A DNA stretch of 64,000 bases from Vicinamibacterales bacterium (GCA_035699745.1 DASSPH010000072.1:62001-126000), one strand, 5' to 3'. Shown: positions 9,367 through 17,898, counted from the first letter of the stretch. Notes: generated from the sequence alone by a model not told the origin. Numbers and translations are program-made.

Positions 9367-9582
9367 ATGGAAACGCGCGAACTGGAGCGGATCGCGCGGA
9401 TCGTGCTGCGCGAACTCGGCGCCGGCGATCCGCCAGTGAGCGTGAGCCCTGATGCCAGGCCGGACAGCTGGCGGATCGACGTCGGCGGGAACGCCCCCGC
9501 GACGTTGACGGTCCGGGCCGGATCCGGCACCACCGCTCAGTACGTGCGCGAGCAGATCTTCAAGCAGTTCGGCAGCCGGTAG
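9367..9582 (+). CDS. Small conserved-looking hypothetical protein
   Basis: 71 residues, not recognised. It starts METRELERIARIVLRELG and is predicted to be mixed alpha/beta, soluble, with no signal peptide or Cys. The frame has strong G/C in third positions, which argues for real coding. A -10 hexamer lies 10 nt upstream of the ATG. It is convergent with the Ku gene, with a GC-rich hairpin between them. Function unknown. Confidence 0.6.
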   Translation: METRELERIARIVLRELGAGDPPVSVSPDARPDSWRIDVGGNAPATLTVRAGSGTTAQYVREQIFKQFGSR

Positions 9583-9587
9583 TCCGG

Positions 9588-9623
9588 CGGTCGGGCGCGT
9601 GGACCGGCGCCCGGGGACGACCG
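9588..9623 (+). terminator. GC-rich nested hairpin between convergent genes
   Basis: Inner stem GGGCGC (9593-9598)/GCGCCC (9607-9612) inside an outer CGGTC (9588-9592)/GACCG (9619-9623). It sits in the 84-bp gap between the 71-residue gene and the ku stop. There is no T-tract on either side, so intrinsic termination is plausible but unproven. Confidence 0.35.
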
Positions 9624-9666
9624 GCGGCCTCGAACACAGCGCGCACAGAGACGCGCGGAGCGGGCT

Positions 9667-10527
9667 CTAACCGCGGGCGCGCTTCTTCGCCGGCGCGGCC
9701 TTCGCCTTCGCCGGAGCCTCGGCCTCGACTTTCACCGTCTTCTTCTTGGTGCTGCTCACCCGATCGAGGCTCTGGCGCAGCGCGTCCATCAGGTTCACCA
9801 CCTTCGGCGGCGCCTGCTCCTCGGTCGCCACCACTTCCTCGCCCGCGATCTTCGCGTCGATGATGCGCTGCAGCTCCTCCTGGTAGGCGTCGTTGTAGTC
9901 GGCGAGGTTCAGCTCGCCCTCGAAGTTCGAGATGACCTGCTTGGCCATCTTGATCTCCTCGGGCTTCACCTTGGCGGGGACGCCGGCGAGCTCGTCGATC
10001 GCATCCATGCTGCGCACCTCGTTGGCGCGCCGCATGGTGTACATCACCAGCCCCTTGTCCTTCGGCTGCACCGCGACCAGGTACTCGCGCCCGTAGAGCG
10101 CCAGCCGGCCGATGCCCGCCTTCCCTTTCATCCCCTCGCGAATCACCGCGAACGCCTCCAGCGCCATCTGGCCGTCGGGCGCCAGATAGTACGGCCGCTC
10201 GACGTAGATCGGATCGATCGACTCGACCGGCGTGAACTGCACGAGATCGATGACGCGCGTCGACTCGGGCCGGACCTTGGAGAGATCCTCCTCGTCCATG
10301 ACGACGTAGCGCCCCTTCTCGAACTCGTAGCCCTTGACGATCTCGGCCAGTGGGATCTCCCGCTCGCACTTCGGACACCAGCGCTTCTGCTGGATCCGCG
10401 TCTGGCACTCGCCGTGGAGCTGGTTGAAGCTGATCGTCGCCGCCGAGTCCGTGGCGGGAAAGACCCGCACCGGGATGTTGACCAGCGAGATCTTCAGAAA
10501 GCCTTTCCAGGTGGGTCTTGCAGCCAT
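9667..10527 (-). CDS. ku: Non-homologous end-joining protein Ku
   Basis: 286-residue bacterial Ku, a homodimeric ring that binds DNA ends and recruits LigD. The family start MAARPTWKGFLKISLVNIPVRVFPAT and the core (CPKCEREIPLAEIVKGYEFEKGRYV read in parts, RVIDLVQF, DPIYVERPYYLAPD) are present. The C-terminus is a Lys/Ala-rich tail typical of DNA-binding extensions. A GATAAT hexamer ends 6 nt before the ATG, which would give a leaderless mRNA. The partner LigD is 4.7 kb away on the opposite strand. Confidence 0.96.
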   Translation of the reverse strand: MAARPTWKGFLKISLVNIPVRVFPATDSAATISFNQLHGECQTRIQQKRWCPKCEREIPLAEIVKGYEFEKGRYVVMDEEDLSKVRPESTRVIDLVQFTPVESIDPIYVERPYYLAPDGQMALEAFAVIREGMKGKAGIGRLALYGREYLVAVQPKDKGLVMYTMRRANEVRSMDAIDELAGVPAKVKPEEIKMAKQVISNFEGELNLADYNDAYQEELQRIIDAKIAGEEVVATEEQAPPKVVNLMDALRQSLDRVSSTKKKTVKVEAEAPAKAKAAPAKKRARG

Positions 10528-10533
10528 GCGGGA

Positions 10534-10539
10534 ATTATC
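10534..10539 (-). promoter_or_regulatory. -10 hexamer GATAAT of ku
   Basis: GATAAT on the reverse strand with exactly 6 nt to the ku ATG, the spacing expected if transcription starts on the A of the start codon. Confidence 0.45.
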
Positions 10540-10589
10540 GGCCGGATGGCGTCAAAGCGCCATCCGGTTGCACACATCTGCACACCCGC

Positions 10590-13500
10590 TCAGAACACGA
10601 AACGCGCCTGAAACTGGAACATGCGCGGCGGGTCGATGTTGGCCAGCGCCGGCAGGGCGTTCGCCGCCGCGCCCGCCGCCACCACCTGGCCGAACGTCGG
10701 ATTGGCGGCGGCGGCATCGCCGTACGTGGTCTGCGCCCGCCCCAGGATGTTGGCGTGGTTGAAGAAGTTGAACCCCTCCATCCGCAGCAGGATGGCGTGG
10801 CCGCCCATCTTCAGCCGCCCCTCGACGAACAGCCCGACGTCCTGGGTGCCGGTGCCGCGGAAGGCGGACTTGGGCAGCACCGCGCCGTTGACCACCGGGC
10901 GATCGTTGTTGGCGCCGTCGCCGTTGTTGTCGATGCCGGTCACGGCATTGAAGGGGCGCGCCGACGCGAACTGCATCAGCGTGCCGGCGGTGATGTCGTA
11001 GGGAAGGGCGTAGCTCGCGGTGATCACCGCGCGGTGGCGCTGATCGACGACGCTCGGGCCGCGCTCCTCCTCGCCGAGGCGGGCGATGTTGGGGTCGTTC
11101 GGACCGATGCCGTTGCCGTCCGGCTCCGTCGTGTTCGTCGCCTTCGCGAGCGTGTAGCTGAGCGCCGCCTGGAACCTGGCGCTGCCGCGATAGCTGATCT
11201 GCGCCTGCAGGCCGTCGTAGTCGGCGGTGCCGAGATTCATCAGCACGTTGACGTTCCGCACCCCGCCGTTGACTGGAACGATCGGCCGCGTGGCGTTCGC
11301 CGCGGCGACCGTCCGCACCTGGCCGGGGGCGGTGCGGTCGAACGGCGCCGGCGCGTTGAGATCGACGCTGCGATCGAGATCGGTCCAGTGCTGGTGCACG
11401 TAGTCGGCGCCGGCGAGCAGCCCGCGCGCGATCTGGCGCTCGACGCCGATCGACGTCACCTGGCTGCGCGGGTTGACGAACGCGCCGGGATAGTCCGGCA
11501 GCCGATCGAAGTCCAGGCCGTAGCTGGCGAACTGCGCGCGATGGAAAGCCGCCTGCCCGGCGCGGATCGTGATGTTGCGCGCCGGCTGCTGCGACAACGG
11601 CAGCGTCCGCGGATCGACGGCCACCGGCACGCAGGTCAGGCAGACCGGGAACCCGGTCTGCCCCGGCGCCGCGGTGTAGCTGACGATGCCGTCGAGGCCG
11701 CCGGTCAGCGCGCTCGCCAGCGCGTTGGCGCGGATCTGCGTGTAATACATCGCGTAGCCGCCGCGCACCACCGTGCCCGCGCCGTTCGCCGGATGCCACG
11801 CGAAGCCGAGACGCGGCGCCACGTTGTCGGCGTCCGTCGTCAGCGTCTGGCGGTCGTAGCGCAGGCCGGCGTCGAGCGTGAACTGATCGCTGACCCGGAA
11901 GCGATCCTGCACGAAGAGCACCGACATCCACTGCTGCATCTCATAGCTGGTGATGCCGTAGCTGACCGGCTGCGAGTACTGCTGCACGTCGGCCAGCGTC
12001 AGCGCGCTGAACGGCGCCGTCGTCGTGCTCAGGAACGTGAAGGTGCCGAGCGTGGCCTGGCCGGGCTCGCTGCCGCTGCCGCCGGTGGCGTGCCGGATGA
12101 TGCTGCCGCCGGCGCGGACGTTGTGATGGCCGCGCGACCACGACACCGTGTCGGCGAACTGAAACTGGTGGCCCCGGATGTCGGCGGCGCGCGACTCGCC
12201 GATGGTGAACGGCACCGGGCCGCCGCGGGTATACGCCGTCGACGGGTTCTGCGCCTCCCACAGCGTCACCGGCGCGCCGTCGAGATACGCGGCACGCGCC
12301 TCGTTGAGCAGGGTAGCGCGCACGACCGCCGTGTGATTGACCTGCGCCGAACGCGAGCCGCGCGTGTAGCGCCGCGCCACCGTCGGCGCGCTGGTGCCGA
12401 CCACCGCGTCGTTCGGGTTGGTGTCGTAGAAGCGATCGTAATTGACGCGCACCATGAGCGACTGCGCAGAGGAGAGCTTGTGATCGAGCCGTCCGTTGAA
12501 CAGCCGCTGGCGGTACTTGCCGACGTATTCGAGACTGCCGTTCGCCGGCAGCACGAAGGCCGGCAGCGTGCTCGACAGAAACGTCGTCCGGTCCTGCAGC
12601 GTGTAGTCCCCCGAGGCGAAGAAGAACGTCTTGCCCCTCGCGATCGGGCCGCCCGCCGAGGCCGACACCTGGTGCAGCTCGTCCGGCAGATCGGCCGGGT
12701 TGATCGCGGCGAGCGTCGGCGGCGTCGTGCAGGTCGGCACCGAGGGCGGGCAATACCCGGCCGTGCCGAACCTCCTCGCCTGCATGCCGCCCGGCCGTAT
12801 CAGATAGATGCCTTCGCCGCGCACTGCGTTGGTGCCGGACTTGGTGACGATGTTGAACGCCGGGCCGGCGGTCCAGCCGAACTCGGCGGAAAACGCATTC
12901 GTCAGCACCGCCGCTTCCTGCACCGCGCCGAGCGGCAGCGTCGTCAGCATCGTCTGGCGTCCCCAGCCCTCGTCATTGCTGGCGCCGTCGAGCATGTAGG
13001 TCGTCGTGCGCCGGCTGCCGGAGCCGGTGATGAAGTAGGTGGCGTTGACGAAGAGATCGCCGGTTCCCTTCCCCTGACGGAAGGCGGAATTGAGCAGCGG
13101 GAGCGTGGTGATCTTGCGGCCGAGGATTGGCGTTTCGTCGATTGCGGCGCTGTCGAGCCGGCGGCCGATCTGCGCGTCGGCGCGGACGCCGGCGTCGGTG
13201 CCATAAACCATCACTTCGGCCTGCTCCGTGCCGACCAGCAGCCGCACGCGCAGCGTCGCGACCTCGCCGGAACGCAGGCTGATGGCGCCGCGCGTCTCGT
13301 CGCCGAACCCCGGCTTCGAAACCGTGACGGTGTAGGTGCCGGTGAGCGACAACGCCGGAAAGGAGGCGCTTCCGTCCGCGCCCGAGATCGATTCGCGCGC
13401 CGCGCCGGTCTGTGCGTTGACGACCGTCACCTTCGCGTCCCGCACCACGAGTCCGGCCTGATCGCTGACGATCACGACAATGCCGGCGTTGTTGGGAGAT

Positions 13501-13625
13501 TGCCGCCGCGCGCGGGACGACGCGAGCGCCGGCCTGGCGGGCAGCAGCACCGCCAGCATCGCCAGCCCTCCCAGCATCAGCACGCGCAGCACGCTGCGCA
13601 CCACGGCCAGCTTCTGCGCCTTCAC
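10590..13625 (-). CDS. TonB-dependent receptor with N-terminal carboxypeptidase-regulatory-like domain
   Basis: 1011-residue outer-membrane transporter of the Oar-like type common in Acidobacteriota. It would import an unknown ligand, energised by TonB. A signal peptide covers ~1-35 (VLMLGGLAMLAVLLPARPALA). Residues ~45-125 form a carboxypeptidase-regulatory-like beta-sandwich (VSDQAGLVVRDAKVTVVN). A plug region follows (ARRQTTTYMLDGASNDEGW-like segment), then a long beta-barrel ending in aromatic FQARFVF as expected of outer-membrane barrels. The start is GTG at 13625. The BlaI-type operator candidate at 13759-13779 lies upstream, directly after the BlaI/M56 pair, suggesting regulated expression. 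Confidence 0.93.
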   Translation of the reverse strand: MKAQKLAVVRSVLRVLMLGGLAMLAVLLPARPALASSRARRQSPNNAGIVVIVSDQAGLVVRDAKVTVVNAQTGAARESISGADGSASFPALSLTGTYTVTVSKPGFGDETRGAISLRSGEVATLRVRLLVGTEQAEVMVYGTDAGVRADAQIGRRLDSAAIDETPILGRKITTLPLLNSAFRQGKGTGDLFVNATYFITGSGSRRTTTYMLDGASNDEGWGRQTMLTTLPLGAVQEAAVLTNAFSAEFGWTAGPAFNIVTKSGTNAVRGEGIYLIRPGGMQARRFGTAGYCPPSVPTCTTPPTLAAINPADLPDELHQVSASAGGPIARGKTFFFASGDYTLQDRTTFLSSTLPAFVLPANGSLEYVGKYRQRLFNGRLDHKLSSAQSLMVRVNYDRFYDTNPNDAVVGTSAPTVARRYTRGSRSAQVNHTAVVRATLLNEARAAYLDGAPVTLWEAQNPSTAYTRGGPVPFTIGESRAADIRGHQFQFADTVSWSRGHHNVRAGGSIIRHATGGSGSEPGQATLGTFTFLSTTTAPFSALTLADVQQYSQPVSYGITSYEMQQWMSVLFVQDRFRVSDQFTLDAGLRYDRQTLTTDADNVAPRLGFAWHPANGAGTVVRGGYAMYYTQIRANALASALTGGLDGIVSYTAAPGQTGFPVCLTCVPVAVDPRTLPLSQQPARNITIRAGQAAFHRAQFASYGLDFDRLPDYPGAFVNPRSQVTSIGVERQIARGLLAGADYVHQHWTDLDRSVDLNAPAPFDRTAPGQVRTVAAANATRPIVPVNGGVRNVNVLMNLGTADYDGLQAQISYRGSARFQAALSYTLAKATNTTEPDGNGIGPNDPNIARLGEEERGPSVVDQRHRAVITASYALPYDITAGTLMQFASARPFNAVTGIDNNGDGANNDRPVVNGAVLPKSAFRGTGTQDVGLFVEGRLKMGGHAILLRMEGFNFFNHANILGRAQTTYGDAAAANPTFGQVVAAGAAANALPALANIDPPRMFQFQARFVF

Positions 13626-13797
13626 TTGGTCATCACCATCTAGTCCTTGAAGTGACTCGCGCCCAATCGAGGGTCTGCGGTTTTGGTGAGGCGATCGACG
13701 GCCCGGTGCATCGGTTGCGGAAGCAGTCCGCAGCCCGGGAGTCTATTGAGAGGTGTCCGCTACTACCAGCGGTCGTAGCCTGGCCGGCCGGGCTCGA
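13626..13797 (-). promoter_or_regulatory. Upstream region of the TonB receptor gene
   Basis: 172-bp gap between the M56 gene stop and the receptor start. It contains the dyad at 13759-13779 and no coding frame. The promoter hexamers are not clear. Confidence 0.4.
13759..13779 (-). promoter_or_regulatory. Candidate BlaI-family operator, copy 1
   Basis: GCTAC(T)ACC...GGT(C)GTAGC: an interrupted dyad with 21-bp span whose 19-bp core CTACTACCAGCGGTCGTAG matches the site at 20728-20746 at 17 of 19 positions. BlaI/MecI/CopY regulators are known to bind TAC/GTA-containing dyads. The site lies ~140 bp upstream of the TonB receptor start and just past the BlaI/M56 genes. Confidence 0.5.
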
Positions 13798-14745
13798 TCA
13801 GGGAAGCGCGTGGACGAGCGTTTCGACGGCGCGATGGAGCGACGGCGCGGCCGCCATCGCGGCGGCGCCTGACGCGACCGCCGCGACGATGGCCAGCACG
13901 CGCCCGATCCCGTGGTGCGCCTGCCGCGCCGGCTCGGGCTGCACCAGCCGCCGCACGCGGGACTCGATGCTGCCGCCGAGGTAGAACGCGCTGGCCAGAG
14001 CCGGCGCTTCGGGAACCGGCGCGAGACGGGCGACGTGAATCAACGCCTGCGCCAGCTGCACCGAGCAGCGCGGATTGCCGTCGGCGACCGCCGCGTCGGC
14101 GGCTTCCTCCGCCGCCCGCGCCCACGCCCGATCCAGGCCGGCGCCAAGGAAGTCCGGGCAGGCGCGCATCAGGAGCCGCTTCAGGTTGTCGCGCTTGGCG
14201 ACGTGCGCGCATTCGTGCCGCAGCATCGCGCGGACCTCGTCGTCCGGGCACTCGCGCAGCACGCGCTCGGCGATGAACAGCGCCGGCCGCGCCACGCCGA
14301 CGACGGCGACGGTGGGGAACGATTCCTCGATGGCGAACACCGGCAGCGGCGCGTCGAAGCCCTGGAGCCGGCGGCCGCGCCGGCGCCACTCGCGAACCAC
14401 GCGGCAGGTGGCGCGCCAGGCGGCGGCCGCGCGCCAGACGCCGCGGAACAGCAGCGCCGCCCCCGCCAGGGCGAGCAGCGTCAGCACCGCCGGCACCCGC
14501 TCGGTCGTGCCGCGCGGCTCGTAGGCGAGAAACACCGGAAGCACCAGGCCGAACGCGACGGCCCCGGCGATCCCCGCCGGCATCATCCGCAGCCGGAACA
14601 GCCCCGCGGCGCACACCGCCGGCGAATACGCCTTGAGCCGGCGCGCGATCGACGGCGCCGCGACGCTCACCGCCATCGATCCCAGGGCGGCGAAGACGGC
14701 GAAAATGCCCAACGCCACCGCGCCGCTGATCAGCCAGAACGTCAT
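13798..14745 (-). CDS. M56-family (BlaR1-like) membrane metallopeptidase
   Basis: 315-residue membrane protease expected to cleave the BlaI-family repressor encoded just upstream. Hydrophobic segments lie near 5-30, 55-75, 85-102 and 290-305. The zinc-protease motif HECAH is at 177-181, with downstream acidic residues (Glu213/214 in AAEEAAD) as the likely third ligand. Unlike staphylococcal BlaR1 it has no C-terminal penicillin-binding sensor, so the signal is not beta-lactam by that route. The ATG overlaps the blaI-like stop by 4 nt (operon). Confidence 0.9.
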   Translation of the reverse strand: MTFWLISGAVALGIFAVFAALGSMAVSVAAPSIARRLKAYSPAVCAAGLFRLRMMPAGIAGAVAFGLVLPVFLAYEPRGTTERVPAVLTLLALAGAALLFRGVWRAAAAWRATCRVVREWRRRGRRLQGFDAPLPVFAIEESFPTVAVVGVARPALFIAERVLRECPDDEVRAMLRHECAHVAKRDNLKRLLMRACPDFLGAGLDRAWARAAEEAADAAVADGNPRCSVQLAQALIHVARLAPVPEAPALASAFYLGGSIESRVRRLVQPEPARQAHHGIGRVLAIVAAVASGAAAMAAAPSLHRAVETLVHALP

Positions 14746-15152
14746 CGGCCGCTCTCCTGCTCGCGCCGCTTCTCGCGGACCAGCCGTTCGAGCTCGTCCA
14801 GGAGCCGCTCGTCGTGACGGCTCACCTCGTCGACGAACGACGAGAGGACCGGATGGGCGCTGTCACCGGACAGCAGCGGCTGCAGCGCGCGAGTCATGAA
14901 CCCGGATTCCATCTCGGCGCGGGAACTGGCCGGCCGATAGAGGAACGCGCGGCCGCTTTTCTCGCGGTGCAGCACTCCCTTCTTGTGCAGCCGCTCCATC
15001 GTCGTCATCAAGGTCGTGTACGCGGCTGCCGGGAAATCGTCGCAAAGGTCGCGGACGGTGGCGTCGCCGCGGCGCCAGAGCGCCTCGAGCACGCGAAGCT
15101 CCAGCGCGCCGAAGACGGAGGCGAGGCCGGAGGGTTTGCGGCGGGAAAACAC
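14742..15152 (-). CDS. BlaI/MecI/CopY-family transcriptional repressor
   Basis: 136-residue winged-helix repressor starting from GTG at 15152. The DNA-binding half carries LELRVLEALWRRGDATVRDLCDD and AAAYTTLMTTMERLHKKGVL, the family's recognition-helix pattern. The C-terminal helix would dimerise. It is co-transcribed with the M56 protease, the usual two-gene pair in which protease action relieves repression. The likely targets here are the TonB receptor and the PepSY gene through the two matching dyads (inference). Confidence 0.93.
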   Translation of the reverse strand: MFSRRKPSGLASVFGALELRVLEALWRRGDATVRDLCDDFPAAAYTTLMTTMERLHKKGVLHREKSGRAFLYRPASSRAEMESGFMTRALQPLLSGDSAHPVLSSFVDEVSRHDERLLDELERLVREKRREQESGR

Positions 15153-15173
15153 GGGGGAAGGATAGCAGAGATC

Positions 15174-15229
15174 AGTGCGCAGTGCGCGGTGCGCGGTGCG
15201 CAGTGCGGAGTGCGCAGTGCGCAGTGCGC
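15174..15229 (+). repeat. Eight tandem 7-bp units [A/G]GTGCGC
   Basis: Uninterrupted array of eight 7-bp units (AGTGCGC x2, GGTGCGC x2, AGTGCGG, AGTGCGC x3) between the divergent blaI-like and ligD starts, ending 6 bp before the ligD -10 hexamer. Unit number could change by slippage and alter promoter geometry. Confidence 0.85.
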
Positions 15230-15234
15230 GCGGC

Positions 15235-15240
15235 TAGAAT
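15235..15240 (+). promoter_or_regulatory. -10 hexamer TAGAAT of ligD
   Basis: TAGAAT followed by CGGGGGGG and then the ATG at 15249 (8-nt spacer). It predicts a leader of about 2 nt. The -35 position falls inside the 7-bp repeat array. Confidence 0.5.
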
Positions 15241-15248
15241 CGGGGGGG

Positions 15249-17282
15249 ATGGACTTGCGTCCGATGCTCGCGACGCTGGCCGAGGCGCCGCTGGTCAAGC
15301 AGGGGCTCGTTTACGAGCCGAAGTACGACGGCATCCGGGCGCTCGTCGAGATTCCTCCCAACGGGCGGGCGCGGCTCTGGTCGCGCAACGGGAATGAGAA
15401 GACGGCGCAGTTCCCGGCAATCGCCAACGCGCTGTCCGAGGCGAGCCGGCGCATCGGCCAACCGCTCGTGCTCGACGGCGAGATTGTCGCGCTCGACGAG
15501 CGCGGGAGGCCTGCCGGCTTCCAGCGGCTGCAGGGACGCATGCACCTCGGCGGCGCGAAGGATGTCGCACGCGCCGAACAGGCTCAGCCGGCGGCGTTCA
15601 TCCTCTTCGACATCCTTCGGGACGGCGGCGATCTGTGCCGCCTGCCGTTGACCGATCGACGCCGGCGCCTCGAAGAAGTCTTCACGCGGCTCTTCCAGAA
15701 AGACAAGACCGGCATCCTCCGCATCAGCGAACAGGTGTCCGGCGATGCGACGGCGCTGCACGAGCGCGCGCTGAAGGAAGGCTGGGAGGGGCTGATCGTG
15801 AAAGAGGCGGGGTCCACGTATCAGCCGGGCCGCCGCTCCCCTGCGTGGCGGAAAATCAAGCTGCACCACCAGCAGGAATTCGTCGTCGGCGGCTGGACCG
15901 AGCCCCGCCAGACGCGGCAGTACTTCGGCGCGCTGCTGCTCGGCGTGCAGGAAGCCGGCGGTCTGAAGTACGTCGGCCACACCGGCACCGGCTTCGATGC
16001 GAAGGAGCTGGCGCGGGTCTCGAAGCTGCTCAAGGCGCGCGAGATCGATCGCTCGCCCTTCGCCGGGACGATCAAGACCAACGAGCCCGCACACTGGGCG
16101 AGACCCGAACTGGTCGCGCAGATTCGCTTCAGCGAATGGACGGCGGACGCGAAGCTCCGGCATCCGGTCTACCTCGGACTCCGCGACGACAAGAGCGCAG
16201 GCGACGTGGTCCGCGAAGGGCCGCAGGTGAGCGCCGCCGGACGGCAGACGGCCGCCTCGAACCGCACCGATCTCGACGCGCTGATCGCGCAGCTTCAGGC
16301 GCTCGAGGATGCCCGGAAGGACGGCGAAGTCACGCTTCCGGGCGGCGACCGCGTGAAGGTCACCAACCTGGCGAAGATCTTCTGGCCCGCGCTCGCCGCG
16401 TCGGGCGCGCGGCGGGCGGAGCCGGCGATTACGAAAGGAGAGCTGCTCCGTTACTACGTTCGCGTATCGCCGTTCCTGCTTCCGGCAGTTGCCGATCGTC
16501 CGCTGGTGATGAAGCGTTTTCCCAACGGGATCGCCGGGAAGGCGTTCTATCAGCAGCGCTCGCGCGAGGAGCGGCCGCCCGCCGGCGTGCGCATCGAGAC
16601 GCTGCCCGATGACGCGGATCCGATCAGCGAGCCGGATGCGAAGCGGCTGGTCGGCGGATCGCTGACGACGCTGATCTACATGGCGCAGATCGCGGCCATT
16701 TCACAGGACCCGTGGTTCTCGCGCGTGCAGTCGCCGCTGGACGCAGACCACGTGGCGATCGATCTCGATCCGACCGAGCACGCGACGTTCGGCGCGGTCC
16801 GTGACGTCGCGCGCTGGGTCCGTGACGAGCTTGCCGCGCTCGGCATTCCCGGATTCCCCAAGACCTCCGGTTCGAGCGGCCTGCACATCTATATCCCGCT
16901 GCCGCCGGACACCTCGTACGAGTCGGGCATGCTGCTGTGCCAGATCGTCGCAACGCTGGTGGCCGCGCGCCACCCGAAACAGGCCACGGTGGAACGCACG
17001 GTGGCGCGGCGGCCGCGCGGCACGGTGTACCTGGATTACCTGCAGAACATTCTCGGAAAGACGCTGGCGACCGCCTACAGCGCGCGGGCCAGCGAGTACG
17101 CCGGGGTCTCGACGCCGCTCGCGTGGAAGGAAATCGACGACAGGCTGGATCCGCGGGCGTTCACGATCCGGACGGCGCCCGCCCGGTTTGCGGAGGTGGG
17201 GGATCTGTGGGAAGGCCTGCGGACCTCGAAGCCCGCAGACCTTCAGGCCGTGCTGAGGAAGTTCGCGAAACGCACGAACTAG
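15249..17282 (+). CDS. ligD: ATP-dependent DNA ligase LigD (ligase plus polymerase domains)
   Basis: 677 residues from the ATG at 15249, end-joining ligase partner of Ku. The ligase domain is first, with the AMP-accepting Lys25 in PKYDGIRAL, LDGEIVAL (motif III), EGLIVKEAGS and WRKIKLHHQ (motif V). Then comes the primase-like polymerase domain at ~330-677, with AIDLDP as catalytic aspartates, KTSGSSGLHIYIPL and RGTVYLDYLQN. There is no 3'-phosphoesterase domain, so ends needing 3' clean-up would need another enzyme. The frame is open 145 codons further upstream, but that part crosses the repeat array and reads against blaI, so it is excluded. Confidence 0.96.
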   Translation: MDLRPMLATLAEAPLVKQGLVYEPKYDGIRALVEIPPNGRARLWSRNGNEKTAQFPAIANALSEASRRIGQPLVLDGEIVALDERGRPAGFQRLQGRMHLGGAKDVARAEQAQPAAFILFDILRDGGDLCRLPLTDRRRRLEEVFTRLFQKDKTGILRISEQVSGDATALHERALKEGWEGLIVKEAGSTYQPGRRSPAWRKIKLHHQQEFVVGGWTEPRQTRQYFGALLLGVQEAGGLKYVGHTGTGFDAKELARVSKLLKAREIDRSPFAGTIKTNEPAHWARPELVAQIRFSEWTADAKLRHPVYLGLRDDKSAGDVVREGPQVSAAGRQTAASNRTDLDALIAQLQALEDARKDGEVTLPGGDRVKVTNLAKIFWPALAASGARRAEPAITKGELLRYYVRVSPFLLPAVADRPLVMKRFPNGIAGKAFYQQRSREERPPAGVRIETLPDDADPISEPDAKRLVGGSLTTLIYMAQIAAISQDPWFSRVQSPLDADHVAIDLDPTEHATFGAVRDVARWVRDELAALGIPGFPKTSGSSGLHIYIPLPPDTSYESGMLLCQIVATLVAARHPKQATVERTVARRPRGTVYLDYLQNILGKTLATAYSARASEYAGVSTPLAWKEIDDRLDPRAFTIRTAPARFAEVGDLWEGLRTSKPADLQAVLRKFAKRTN

Positions 17283-17434
17283 AACGTCGCCCCCTCCTCG
17301 TCCTCTTCTTCTTCGGCGTCCAGGTCGTCGGCGTCCATGTCGTCGAACTCTTCGTCATCCGCCACGCCGCGCACCCGTTCGTCGGCGGCTCCGGTCATCG
17401 GTTCGTCGTCGTCGCGATTCCACTTGTCAGCCAT
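17279..17434 (-). CDS. Small acidic protein
   Basis: 51 residues, MADKWNRDDDEP... ending DEEGATF, with about half the residues Asp or Glu in the C-terminal 30. The ATG at 17434 follows a strong ribosome binding site (AGGAGGG). Its TAG (17281-17279 reversed) overlaps the TAG of ligD (17280-17282), so the two genes converge with overlapping stop codons. It is probably unstructured. Function unknown. Confidence 0.72.
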   Translation of the reverse strand: MADKWNRDDDEPMTGAADERVRGVADDEEFDDMDADDLDAEEEEDEEGATF

Positions 17435-17507
17435 GAGCCCTCCTGCGCGACCAGGGAGCAAGCCGGGTGCCGTATGATCAGGTGGCGCAGGCGGCGACAT
17501 CTGAACC

Positions 17508-17870
17508 ATGGCCAAGAAGTTCGAGACTCCGCAGCAGGCGGCGGCCGCGTTCGGCGTCGGCAAGCTGACGCGGCACCTTTTCGTGTGCGTAGGCCCGGAC
17601 TGCGTCGATCCGGAGACGGGCGACGAGACGTGGCAGTACCTCAAGCGGCGGATGAAAGACCTGAACATCGCCGGCCCGGATGGGCCGTTCTACCGGACGA
17701 AGTGCCAGTGCCTGCGTATCTGTACCGACGGTCCTGTCTGCGTTGTATACCCGGACGGCACGTGGTACCGGTCGGTCACGCCGCACAATGCCGAGCGCAT
17801 CATCCAGGAACACCTCATCGGCGGACGCGTGGTGGAGGATCTCTGCTTCGCGCGGAATCCGCTCGGCTGA
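17508..17870 (+). CDS. (2Fe-2S) ferredoxin-domain protein
   Basis: 120 residues of the thioredoxin-like [2Fe-2S] ferredoxin type. Cys27 and Cys32 ([11 protein letters not shown]) and Cys66, 68, 72 and 78 ([14 protein letters not shown]) include the four cluster ligands. The rest ([21 protein letters not shown]) matches the family's C-terminal helix. It is a soluble electron carrier or iron-sulfur helper, and its partner is not identifiable here. A TATGAT hexamer lies at 17473-17478. It is followed by two tRNA-Arg genes. Confidence 0.88.
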   Translation: MAKKFETPQQAAAAFGVGKLTRHLFVCVGPDCVDPETGDETWQYLKRRMKDLNIAGPDGPFYRTKCQCLRICTDGPVCVVYPDGTWYRSVTPHNAERIIQEHLIGGRVVEDLCFARNPLG

Positions 17871-17875
17871 TCAAG

Positions 17876-17881
17876 TATCAT
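17876..17881 (+). promoter_or_regulatory. -10 hexamer TATCAT of the tRNA-Arg pair
   Basis: TATCAT 17 nt before the first mature tRNA base and just after the ferredoxin stop. It suggests the tRNAs have their own promoter. Confidence 0.4.
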
Positions 17882-17898
17882 TGCAGGACCGTCACTGC

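Noticed and set aside
15174-15229. CRISPR-like array
   Set aside because: Units are 7 bp with no spacers and no cas genes nearby; it is a simple tandem repeat.
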